Assembly (NCBI GenBank): GCA_030052745.1
Contig: JANBVO010000010.1
Location: 682,001-746,000, forward strand
Direction of reading: 5' to 3'
Length of the DNA: 64,000 nucleotides
Source of the DNA: Pleurostoma richardsiae
Lineage: Eukaryota > Ascomycota > Sordariomycetes > Calosphaeriales > Pleurostomataceae
The position numbers were made by a program, and so were the translations under genes. Below are positions 35,530-46,508 of the stretch, piece by piece; within the stretch, counting starts at the first letter, position 1, and each line of letters starts with the position of its first letter. Under the pieces are notes generated by a model. It was not told the origin of the DNA and did not search any database. It saw only the letters and a program-made list of their open reading frames with translations.

Positions 35530-36056
35530 TCACTCCGGGCGAGGCCCCGCAACGTCTAAGCCCTCGAGGCCCTGCATGGGATCCTCCGCCCTTCCATCTC
35601 CCTGTGCCTGTGCTTCTGCTTGCTCAGCTGCTAGGCGGTCTTCCTCGCTCACAGCATGCTCGGCAAGCCAACTCTCCTGTTAAGAATACATCGTCAGCAT
35701 CCCTAGAGGATTTGGGTATAAGGGAGCCTGCTTACCTGCTCCCAGAGCGCCTTCTTGCTCCCCAGACCCTCGTCCGCGCTCTTTGGTGCTTTCGCTGCCG
35801 ACACTTTGATCACCCTGCCGAAGAATTCCGACTGGTCCATATTGTCGATGGCTTCCTTTGCGTCCTCGGGATCTTCGAACTCTACGTAGGCAAAGCCCCG
35901 ATGAGGCTCTGTCGACTTGGGGTTCTCATTCTTAGGTAGAGACACATCTGCTATCTCGCCAAAGGGTATGAAGGCGTCATGTAAAGTTGTGGTTGTAACC
36001 ATGGGCGCAAGGCCGCCGACATAGACCGTCGCCTTCCATCGCGCCGAGTCCGTCAT
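35530..36056 (-). CDS. RRM protein resembling the N-terminal half of cyclophilin E
   Basis: The exons (minus) are 35736..36056 and 35530..35676, giving 155 aa. One RNA-recognition motif fills residues ~8-90: TVYVGGLAP (RNP2) and RGFAYVEF (RNP1), with LHDAFIPFGEI and AIDNMDQSEFFGR between and after. These blocks match the RRM of human PPIE, a spliceosome-associated cyclophilin, but no peptidyl-prolyl isomerase domain follows; instead there is a short acidic helix (ESWLAEHAVSEEDRLAAEQA) and a stop. The gene is therefore a stand-alone RRM. An RNA-binding role in splicing is inferred from the family. Confidence 0.88.
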
Positions 36057-36609
36057 GACGATGTGAGGGACTTGGGTACGAAATTGTGGCAGGGACCGTG
36101 GCTGCTTCTGACGAAGTTATTCAGTGATATATGAGCGCCCATGCACCTGTTTTACTTGACTTCGAGCTTTGAGAAATTCAAGCCTCGATGCCTGCTGAGG
36201 GGCCACCCCGCGCTGGAGCTAGTGCCCGTACAGCGCCTCTGCCATCACGTGCGACGGTCCTAAGGAGCCAAGGGGGGTACAAGCCGGGCTACGTAGTGCC
36301 ACCGTGTGCGCCCAAGAATCCTGGAATTGGAGCTCCTGCATTTCGTGGGCTGCAATCTGGCAACAATCCGTCGAAACATCCAGCTCACGACTCCATCCTA
36401 GGGGGCTTGCCCGAACCCCAACTCCCTTCCATACGGCGTCTTCTCTTCCGAACTGCCGGCGGGTACTTTGCCCAGACTCCCATGAATCTGTTCTAGACTT
36501 TGTTTACTTCTTCAGCACATAGCAAACGTCATTCTTCGAGCGTGAGCGCATCACCTTCGCCCATCCCGTTATCGCTCCCTTAGCCTCACACACCACTTCC
36601 GACAACGCG
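36057..36609. other. divergent intergenic region, RRM protein / Sec31
   Basis: These 553 bases separate two ATGs. No gene or clear motif was found. Confidence 0.6.
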
Positions 36610-39600
36610 ATGGTGCGATTGAGAGAAATCCCGCGAACGGCGGCCTTCGCCTGGTCGTCTGGGGCGGATAAACCGCTCCTGGTTACGGGGACGAGAGCCG
36701 GAGCCGTCGATGTTGATTTCTCGGACGAAACCAAGCTCGAGCTTTGGGACCTGAGCCTCGATAATCAGGAGCAGGGGCTCGAACTCCAGCCGTTAGCCAG
36801 CATCAGCACCGATTCGAGGTACGACACTTTTGGAAGCTTGAGATTTCGGCATGGCTTTGCGCCCAGTGCTAACACTGCTCACGAAGGTTCTACGATATTG
36901 CCTGGGGACCTCCTGTCGCCGACCATCCTCGGGGCATCATTGCTGGCGCTCTCGAGAATGGGTCTCTCGACCTATGGGACGCCGAGAAGCTCATTTCTGG
37001 CGCATCAGACGCCTTTATGTCGCGGACGACCAAGCACACCGGGGCGATCAAGTCGCTCCAATTCAACCCTTTGCGCCCTCAGATTCTGGCCACCGCTGGC
37101 GCTAAGGGCGAGCTGTTCATATACGATGTCAATGATATGGCGAGCTTCCGGCTCGGTACAGCCGCGGCTCGGTCCGATGACCTCGAGTGCGTAGCTTGGA
37201 ATAGAAAGGTCTCTCATATCTTGGCCACTGGTGGCTCGGGTGGTTTTGTGACGGTCTGGGATTTGAAGACCAAGAAGGCGTCCTTGACATTGAACAACAA
37301 CCGGAAGCCTGTTAGCGCAATAGCTTGGGATCCCAACAATTCCACGAAGCTCCTGACCGCTACCCCGGACGATATTACGCCGGTCATTCTTCTCTGGGAT
37401 TTACGCAATTCTAATGCGCCAGAGAGGACGCTCCAAGGGCATGAGCAGGGCGTCTTGTCCCTGTCATGGTGTGACCAAGATAGCGATCTTTTGATCTCGT
37501 GCGGCAAGGATAATCGAACAATCGTCTGGAATCCCCAGACTGGCGAGCGATACGGAGAGTTTCCGGAGGTGACGAACTGGACCTTCCTGACGCGCTTCAA
37601 CCCTCACAATCCGAACCTTTCGGCGACTGCATCCTTTGACGGGAAGATTACCATACAGACACTACAGAACACCAACCCCTCCACGGCGCAGACGGCCGCC
37701 CAGAATAATCTTGATGGAGAGGACTTCTTCACCAGAGCACAGACTCAGCCCCAAGGCGCGTCGTTCTCGTTGGCCAAAGCACCTACTTGGTTTGAGCGTC
37801 CCGTTGGCGCTTCTTTCGGCTTTGGCGGCAAGCTTGTCATATACAAGCAGAACTCGACGGCCCCTGGCCAGCCGAGGTCTTCAAAGCTTGTTATATCGCA
37901 TTTCTCGGTGGACTCTGACATCACGTCTGCGACCGAGCAATTTGAGTCGGCATTGAACAGTGGCGACATCAAGCAGATTTGCGAGTCTCATCTCGAGCAT
38001 GCCAAGACAGAAGAAGAAAAGAACGACTGGCGTGTGATGGAGACCCTGGTTGCGGAAAATCCGAGGCAGCAGGTTATTGAGTATCTTGGCTTCTCTAAAG
38101 AAGAGGAGGAGCCCAATGGAACGGCTGAGGAAGAGACCCCAGCAAGTGACGAGGGCACACCCGCCGCACCGAAAGAAGACGGGACCGATGGAGTCAAAAC
38201 CAATCGTCTGTCGACCTTCTTTGCTGATGGCGGCGACGGCGATGATTTCCTCGCTGACTTGAAGGCCAACAAGGGGGCCAAGACTGATAACCCATTCCAC
38301 CTGTTCAACGACGGCAACACCACTCTCGAAAATCAGATTACCAAGGCGTTGATGCTGGGCAACTTCGCCAAGGCTGCTGAGATCTGCATGAAGGAAGGCC
38401 GCATGGCCGATGCATTCATTATCGCTAATTGCGGCGGCAAGGAGCTCGTTGAAAAGGTCCAGGCTGCATACCTCGCTGACAAGGAGGGCAGCCCAAGCTA
38501 CCTCCGTCTTCTAAGCTCTGTCATTGCCGAGAACCTTTGGGACGTTGTTTACAATGCAGATCTTGCTGACTGGAAGGAGACTATGGCTACGCTCTGCACA
38601 TATGCCAAGCCAGCTGAGTTCCCTGACCTCTGCGAAGCCCTTGGAGACAGGATCGCGGAGTCTGGGTCCAGGAAGGATGCTTCCTTCTGCTATTTGGTGG
38701 GCTCCAAGCTAGAAAAGGTCGTGTCGATCTGGATCAGCGAACTGGAGGAGGCAGAGAAGACCGGACTGAAGGAGGCCACCGAAAATTCCACCTTCTCTGT
38801 CCATGCCAAATCTCTACAGCAGTTCATCGAGAAGGTTACGGTCTTCCGACATGTGACAAAGTTCGAGGATTCAGAGAAGGGTTTGACTTCTGATTGGAAG
38901 CTTGCGGCTCTATATGACAAGTACACCGAGTATGCGGACATCGTGGCGGCCCACGGCCTTCTGTCCGTTGCTCAGAAGTACCTCGATTTGCTACCCAGCT
39001 CGTATCCTGCTGCGGAGCTTGCTCGCAATCGTGTCAAGCTGGCGACGCAAAAGAGCACCGTGCCGCATGCTACGACGCGTCAACAGCCCACGACTACCCG
39101 TACTGCCGCTCGAGCTCAGCCCGCCATGGGCTACCAACCCTTGCAGCCCACTGCTGCGTCGGCGACACCCATGAACCCTTACGCGGTGCCAGGTCCGGTC
39201 CCAGGCGCGGCACCTAATCCGTACGCGCCCTCTTCGAACCCATATGCGCCGTCGCCTGCGACGACTTTCGCCCAGCCAGCACAGGGCTATACGCCTCCAC
39301 AGTCTACCCCTTACGCCCCTCCGCAGTCCTCCGGGTATGCTCCTCCGGCGCCATACGGCCACCCCCCGCCTCCGATGGCTGGTCCACCTAGAAACTCGAC
39401 GCCATCCGCCGGTCCACCGAAGCTGCTGAGGTCCCAGGATGTTGGCGACTGGAACGACGTGCCAGTCGTCAGTAAGCCACCGGGACGCAAGACCACGCCA
39501 CGGGTAGCGCCTATCACGTCCCCCTTCCCCAACCAGCAAGCTCAACCTTCCATGCCGCCTCCCACAAGCCCGTACAGCTCCCAGCGTGGTGCACCAACTC

Positions 39601-40491
39601 CACCACCTCCTCCGCCTAAGGGTGCAGCTCCTCCGCGTGTCACTTCACCCCTCGCGGGTCCCCCTCACGCTTCCTACCCGCCACCTAGACCGTCGTCTGC
39701 GGCTGCGAATGCTTATGCTCCGCCCCCATCTACTCATGGTGCCGCTCCTCATGTAGTCCCGCGGACAGCCTCGCCGTACAATGCGTCTCCGGCTGCTGCT
39801 CCTCCGTCAAGCCGGTACGCCCCCGCAGCTGCCCCTCAGGTGTCACAGCAGTCTCCCATGGCGCCTCCTGCGTCCTTGAGCAGGCCGCCTCCGCCACCTA
39901 ACCCTTACGCGCCATCGTCGCAGCAGCCGCCAGCTCCAAACCCATATGCCCCGTCTCCGTATGAGTCGGCTCCCAACCAGTCTGGACGGCCGCCAGTTGC
40001 GCCTCCTCCGATGGGCGCGCCGCCAGCTGTGAAGTCGGAACCGACGCCGCCGCCGCCGAGAGCCGCCCCTCCCCCTAAGGCCAGGCACCCGCCCGGTGAC
40101 CGTTCGCACATCCCCGCCAGCGCGCAGCGGCTCGTCGACATCCTCAGCCGAGACATGCAGAGGGTCGCCTCCAAGGCCCCGGCTTCCTTCGCGCCGCAGG
40201 TCAAGGATACGCAGAAGCGGCTGAACATCCTCTTCGACCACTTGAACAACGAGGAGCTTGTCAAGCCCGATACCATCGGTCAGCTGTCGGAGCTGGCTGA
40301 GGCACTCGAGGCGAGGAACTACGAATTGGCGCACCGGATACAGGTGGAAACTCAGCGAGACAAGACCGATGAATGCGGCAACTGGATGGTAAGTAGATGA
40401 CATCTCACTTGAGCCCACGTGTAGTGTCACTAACAGATCTTTGCAGGTTGGTGTCAAGAGACTCATCAACATGAGCAAGCTTACGCCGTGA
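36610..40491 (+). CDS. SEC31: COPII outer-coat protein Sec31
   Basis: The exons are 36610..36818, 36887..40388 and 40447..40491, giving 1251 aa. With Sec13 it forms the outer cage of COPII vesicles leaving the endoplasmic reticulum. The first ~350 residues are a WD40 propeller ([18 protein letters not shown] start; [21 protein letters not shown] repeats). A helical ACE1 region follows (about 490-710; e.g. [23 protein letters not shown]). A long Pro/Ala-rich disordered part (about 720-1110, many YAPP, NPYAP and PPPPP units) mediates contact with Sec23 in the family. The C-terminal helical domain ([18 protein letters not shown] onward) ends [14 protein letters not shown], coded by a 45-nt last exon. 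Confidence 0.97.
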
Positions 40492-41140
40492 GCTCGTCCA
40501 GCCCCTTGGTGATGGACAGCTGGGGATCCGCCGTGTTACCATGGTGGATGGAGTGACCCTGGAAGCTGACCTGTGGCTTGAGTGCGCTGGTGCTCACTTT
40601 GAGTGATAGTGCAGAAATAGCAAGTTGTAGTGCAAAATACATGTTACTCTGATATGAACTGCTTCGCCTGATATATAGCTGTTCTCACAATATATGGTCG
40701 GTTTCTCTACGCCGCGCGAACAGGATGGCTTCTGAGACTGGTTATGTTAGCAGCCAAGAAAGCACGGTCATGTTTGCAGAGTCTGATTATGAGAGCCAAA
40801 GCGTCCCGGTGCCCTTGTAGAATTGCCAGACCTGCTGACACTCCATTTGCCTCGCAAAAGACCTCTTGAAGTGCTGCCGCAAGTCCATCTTCAGCTCCAT
40901 CGTATGTACCGATGTACCTAGTTTCCAGCTGGGGCTACAGCTGATAAGATAAGGGGAAGCTCTCAGCCCGCCAATTTCATTCGCCTCGACAAAACGTCAC
41001 GTCAACCCGGCTGCCAGCTCACCACTCTCAATCTTGCTCACTCCCAAGCCGCACGAAAGAAAACCGATTTATTGCAACCTGTCGTGCGAGCTACACATCG
41101 ACATTTATACATCACAAACAAGTCGGCGAACAAGGCGACA
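40492..41140. other. intergenic, Sec31 3' end to Get2 start
   Basis: These 649 bases lie between two plus-strand genes. Nothing beyond UTR and promoter is seen. Confidence 0.6.
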
Positions 41141-42282
41141 ATGACGGAGAACGCCCCGGCGCCCGAAGACGCCGCCGCTGCTAGAGCCGCTGAGCAGGCC
41201 CGGCTGCGCAAGGAGCGCCGCGAGGCCAAGATCAGAGCGGGCGGCACTGCGCGACTGAACAAGATCACCGGCCTGGGAGGAGGCATACAGAGAGGTGAGT
41301 TGTCTCCCCTTAGCTCATAGTGTCGCTCTTCATACTCTTGGTGCTGGCAGGAGCAGCAGCCTTAGCGCCCCAGATCTACTACAGACGGATTGCTGACCAT
41401 ATGCGATCCAAATTTCCAGACACCCAGCCTGCCACTGCAGAACAATCCTCTTCCCCGTCGGCCGAGCCGCCGGCGGCGCCAGCGCCGCACCACGCCGACC
41501 CAGACGAGGTCGACATCTCGGAGCACTACTACGCCCCGCAGACCACCGCCCGGCTGCCGCCCGACCCCGCGAACATGATGCCCCCGCCGTCTCTCGACTC
41601 CCTTCTCGGCTACGGCCAGCCCGGCCTTGGTGGCGGCGGGCCAGACCAGATGCAGAACCCGTTCATGGACCCCTCTATCCAGGACGACCCGATGCTCAAG
41701 CTCCTCTCGCAGATGATGGGAGCCGGCCCTGGCGGCGACGGCGCAGGTGGCGGCCCCCCGCAGAACCCCTTCTTCCCCGGCGGCGGAGGCGTCCCCGGCA
41801 TGCCGAACCCCTTCGGCGGCCCGCAAGGCCAGCAGCAGCAGCAGCAACCCGCAGTGCCCGACACCTACGCGGCGGTGTGGCGCATCCTGCACTTCGTCCT
41901 CGCGCTCGGGCTGGGCCTGTACATCGCGGCGCTGACCTCCTTCTCCGGGACCAAGATCGAGCGGGAGCGCGCCGCCTTCGACAGCAGGTCTTCGTCGTCC
42001 GGCACGAGCAGCGTCGCGGACCAGGAGGCGGCGGCGCGGCGGTACTTCTTCTGGGCGTACGCGACGGCGGAGGCGGCGCTGCTGTCGAGCCGGATGCTGC
42101 TGGACCGGGGCCGCGCGGGGGGCTCGGGCCTGCTGTGGACGCTGGTGGGCATGCTGCCGGAGCCGGCGAGGGGCCTGGTGTCGGTGGCGGCGAGGTACGG
42201 GCAGGTGTTCAGCACGGTGCGGTCGGACCTGCTGGTGTGTGTGTTCGTGCTCGGGTGCTGCTCTTGGTTGCGGTCTGCGTAG
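41141..42282 (+). CDS. GET complex subunit Get2-like (tail-anchored protein insertion)
   Basis: The exons are 41141..41294 and 41420..42282, giving 338 aa. Get1/Get2 is the ER receptor for the Get3-bound tail-anchored protein cargo. The N-terminal cytosolic RLRKERREAKIRAGGTARLNKI segment is the basic motif by which Get2 holds Get3, and it continues across the intron as GGGIQRD. A disordered Gly/Pro-rich linker with a Gln run follows. Hydrophobic segments lie near VWRILHFVLALGLGLYIAAL, the FFWAYATAEAALLSS region and the C-terminal DLLVCVFVLGCCSWL. Three membrane passes agree with Get2. The acceptor AG at 41418-41419 gives the conserved QRD junction. Confidence 0.85.
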
Positions 42283-42803
42283 GGGTCACTTGAGGCGGGA
42301 AATATGATCGTTGGGACGTTGTCTCCGTTAGGTGAAAGTGTTATACTACTAGCTATACCAGGAGCAATAGAGGGTGATGCAACAGGCAGCCTCAGCAGAT
42401 CACTATCCATCGAACCATTCAGTCGCTGACAGGTGATTTATACTACCCACGTTGAAGCCAACAACACAATGTGAGAATAAGCTCGACAAGCAGCGTCTCT
42501 TGTGCAAGGTGCACTGATCTACTGGCGTCACTGAATCTAACCCTTGCAGACTTATTCCAGATGTAAATGCACACTCGGTTTAGCTATATACCTAGCTACC
42601 CAGTAACCCAAGCGTCTGGAGACGTTTATAGTGTTTCTTTTTTAGATCAAAACCGATTTTGGCCCGCCGCGCCGATATTCAAATGCAAGCAAGACTTCAT
42701 CGCAAGAAAATCCCTCTGATGGGCACTTTTCTGTATCGTATAACTTCGTCGTCCCGATGCAACAACCCCCCCCTCTTTAAAATCCTTACCGAACGGGGAC
42801 GAA
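42283..42803. other. convergent intergenic region, Get2 / homocitrate synthase
   Basis: These 521 bases should hold both 3' UTRs. No gene was found. Confidence 0.6.
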
Positions 42804-44723
42804 TTAAGCAGCAATCTTCTGCCTCTTGGCGTCGACCGCCTCGGCGCCTTCCAGAGGCCTCGCGGCCTTCTCGTGCTGGACGGCGCGCAACGCCTCCTTC
42901 TCCTTCTCGGTGATGTTGGGCAGAAGCGTGTCCAGGCTGCCCATGGGCTGGCCGGTCTTGAGGCTCCGGTGGAACGCCCGGATGATGGAATCGGCGTCGT
43001 CGATGGCGATGGGCCGGATGTCGGCGATCATCTTGATCTTAGCGGTGCACTCCTTGCACTGAGCATCGGTCATGTCGATGTTGAGCTGCGACGCCCGCGA
43101 CTTGATGGCGTTCCATCCCGTCAGTCTCGACGCGAAGTGAACGTAGCGCGACATGCCGAAGTCGGCAGGGTTGATGATCTCGTAGGTCGAGGGGTTGTTT
43201 AGGATGGCCTTGGCGTGGATGCCGGCCTTGTGGGTGAAGGCACAGAAGCCGGTGATGTAGTTGTTGAACGGGATGTTCACCTCGACGGCGTCGGCGACGA
43301 GCTCCTCAAGGTCCTTGAGCTTGTGCAACTTGTACTTGCTCAGGACATAGTCACGGTCGGCAACGATCATGCGCGCCATCAGACCGCCCAGAGGGGTGAT
43401 GCCATTCCGCTCACCGATACCGAGGACCGAAGTGTCGACGTGAGTCGCTCCAGCCTCCAGGGCACAGTAGGCGTTGGCAATTGCGCAACTGCAAGAGCCA
43501 AGGTTAGTGTTACTCCATAGACACCCAACAACTTGGGAAGACCATACCCAGTATCGTTGTGGAAATGCGTCTCGATATCGCACGAGACCACACCACGCAG
43601 GGTCCGCACAAGGTCATAGACCTGCCGGGGGGACGCGCAGCCAACAGTGTCGGCAATACCGACCCGGTTAACACCGATCTTGTCGACGGTCGAGTAGATG
43701 GACAGAAGGTCGACGAGGTTTGAGCGGAAGGAGTCCTCGCTAGAGAAGCGAATCTCAATATTCCTGCTCTTGACGAAGTTGATGACCTCAATTGCGGTAT
43801 TCGTGATGTAGGTCATGTCCTTTCCATGGGAGTGCTCCATCAGGTAGGACGAGGTGCCAATAACGACATCGACACCGTCAACACCGGTCTCGACCGCAAT
43901 CCGGGCGTCGTCCATGTTGCATCTGATGTGTGTGAGGATCTGGCGATATGAGTCAGTCCCCAGACCAGGTTTTTGGAAGAAGCAGAATGTACAGCAGATC
44001 CGATCGACGAATGACGGATACGAAGCCACAACTAGCTTTTCAGGAAAGAGGAGTGCTTACCTTGGACTTGAGACCGAGCTTGCAGATGGCCTCGCAGTCC
44101 AGGCGGCTCTGCTCCGAAGCCGCCGGGCTCGTAAGCTCGATGTAATCGACTACAGAATAGTCAGTCACTGGCGTTTTTATATGTCACCGATGCTGCTTCT
44201 CACCTCCGAACTCATCGAGAGCCTTGGCAATCTCGATCTTTTTCTCCCTCTACAAAATAAGTTAGGATATATGGCAAATGTACGGGTGTATATATGCGAC
44301 GCACGGTAAAGAAGGCTAGAGGATAAAGTCAGCGGTCTGCAAGACAAGCCCAAGGCGGTTGATTCAGGGTGCAGATTGACATACCATTCGCGAACTGCTC
44401 GCCTTCTCTTAAGGTGGACTCGATGATCTTGAACTTGGAGACATTGGAGAGGAAGTCGCCCACGGGCTGGTAAGGGCTGCTCCGGTGCGGGTGAGGGTTC
44501 TGACGGGTCTCGATCGCAGTGAAGCCGGGGTGGCCTGGATTTGCGGTGTCAGTCTCTTACTTGCACCGGGGTCACGACGAGGTCGCAGGAAGGGCCTCGT
44601 ACCGTCAGAGCCGTTGGCGGCGGTGCCATTGGTGCCGTTGGTGTGGCCATTTGTCTGGCCGTTCGTCGTGCCGTTGGTGTGACCATTGGCAGCGACCTGC
44701 TCGGGCTCGCAGCTGGGGCACAT
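42804..44723 (-). CDS. homocitrate synthase
   Basis: The seven exons (minus) are 44603..44723, 44385..44534, 44305..44315, 44204..44249, 44061..44149, 43548..43939 and 42804..43488, giving 497 aa. It condenses acetyl-CoA with 2-oxoglutarate, the first step of the fungal alpha-aminoadipate lysine pathway. After a low-complexity Asn/Gly/Thr start come [28 protein letters not shown] in two exons (catalytic TLREGEQ), [16 protein letters not shown] (metal-binding His) and [13 protein letters not shown]. The 11-nt exon 3 codes only AFFT and is required by phase and by the conserved FANAFF. The first intron was placed to give [10 protein letters not shown] before the catalytic core. TGACTCA upstream (44807-44813) suggests general amino-acid control. 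Confidence 0.95.
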
Positions 44724-46508
44724 GATGGATGCTCGGTGTCTGCTGTCTGGAGGAGGAAGAGGTGATATCGAGTTCAAGTCTCTGGGTCGGTTAGGATCTG
44801 GGGCTATGACTCAATCGAGAGGGCGGGCTGGAGAGGGTTGTGTGGAGGCGGGGATGGTCGCGGATTGTTTGTTGCAGGATGGTAATAATGAGGAGAGAAG
44901 AGGGAAGCAAGACGTACCGTTGGCAGCAGAGGGAAGGGCGAGTTTTTGAAGGTGGACGCGAGAGACGATGACTCTTCAGATCAATGGAATAAAAAGAGTT
45001 TTAGCAGCAGGCCTTGGCTCCTTTTGCATCGGTGAGGGCGGCGGATCGAGGAGGTCCAGTGTGGGCGGGCGGGCGTGCGTGCATGCAAGTCCAGCCAGCG
45101 CCAGTCCAGTTCCAGTCCGGTTCGGTCGCTCGGTGCCACCACAGAAATGGTGGAGTGCGTGCAGACTGCAGAGAGGAGAGAGGAGAGGTACGGAGATACA
45201 ATGTACAATCTGGAATCGAGGCCCCGCTTCCAGTTCGAGCTTCTAATTCTGATTTGCACTTCAGCACTTAAGCACTCGAGCAAACTCGCTGATGCTGCAC
45301 AGTACTGTACTATGGTACGTAGTAGTGTAGAGTACTTACCGTACCCGCAGTGTCGCTTAATGTGGGGTTTCTTGGCCGGTCTTTGCCTCTTTTCGCTGTC
45401 TCGGTTGTGGTTGGCAGGCAAAAACTTTTTTTTTTTCCTGCCCTTTCTTTCCCATTGCCTGTCGTGTGTGATGTGTGTCATACCCAAGGTACCTCAGCAC
45501 GGACTTTGCATCAGCAGAAGCGCAATTGGCCAATCACGCCGCCGCTTTTAGCATCAGCCGGCTGCAGCTCTCTGCCGCCCGCAATCGCACAACTCCGCAT
45601 TTTGCTGCGAGATCGGCCAGCTGTGCTGTTGATTAGCCGGGCCCCGTCCAGCGCTGCGTCACTGTCGATTCATGTGTGCATTTCGCCTCGTGCCTGTATC
45701 AACTATCACCACGTGATGGTCCGGACCTTGGTCTGGATTGCTCTTGCAGTGACTATCTACACGTGTGGACCGTAATGATGATGGGAGCGAGAAGAGCACA
45801 AGGGACAGTTGTGTGAATCTGAAGAGAGTTATGCTCGTTCTCAACTGACCTCAAGTCAGGTCGAGATGCTACTGCAGACCCCAGGCAAATCCCTTGTTGT
45901 CTGCGCTCTTCAGAGCTGAGGAACCAATCACGTTACATCAGAAAGAGGTGGGTTGAGCAAGGGTTCTCTTCAAGCTCTCGAGCTCTTTCTCCCAGAAGGT
46001 GAGTCAAAGCCACGGGCCACGGCAATTCCCATCGCGCATCAAGCAGGACACCATTGCATCTCACCGCAAGTTTCCCCGGTCTTCATACCGTAAGCAGACT
46101 CAACGGCCCTGCTGTCCGGTCTTTGCTTGAGGTAGTATCTGGACCCTGACCAACGATTTGCGCCAGAACCTCTGAAAGCATTGCGGTGTGTCGTTGTTGC
46201 ACCGGCATGTTGTGTATTCCCCGAGTCTATCGTCAGCTTATTCTAGCTTCCCCCACATTACGCTGTATGTAGTCGTACACTAATAGGACAGTCTATGCTC
46301 GCCGTATACCCCCCGTAAGTCCGAACAAGAAGTGTAACACGAGAGTAGCGTGTTATACAGAAGTTGTCACACAACACCTTAGCGGACCGTGTCGATGCGC
46401 CGATGCGCGTTGCGACGTTCCTCTTTCCAAGTTGAGTCATAATACTCGACCGGCAGCTTCTCTTCCCCCACCCCGTCGTCCCCCCAGCATCGAGGTCTCC
46501 CTCCTCCC
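44724..46508. other. 1.8 kb intergenic: homocitrate synthase promoter and TMEM135-like 3' end
   Basis: The left part is the homocitrate synthase promoter with its TGACTCA. There are GC-rich GGGCGGGCGGGCGTGCGTGC and CCAGTCCAGTTCCAGTCC patches near 45060-45120, and a T-run near 45427-45437. A 158-codon plus-strand frame (45075..45551) has no recognisable content. No other gene was found. Confidence 0.5.
44807..44813. promoter_or_regulatory. TGACTCA, Gcn4/CPC1-type site of homocitrate synthase
   Basis: This exact heptamer is 84-90 nt before the homocitrate synthase ATG. A reverse copy (TGAGTCA) lies inside the gene's intron at 43949-43955. Confidence 0.55.
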
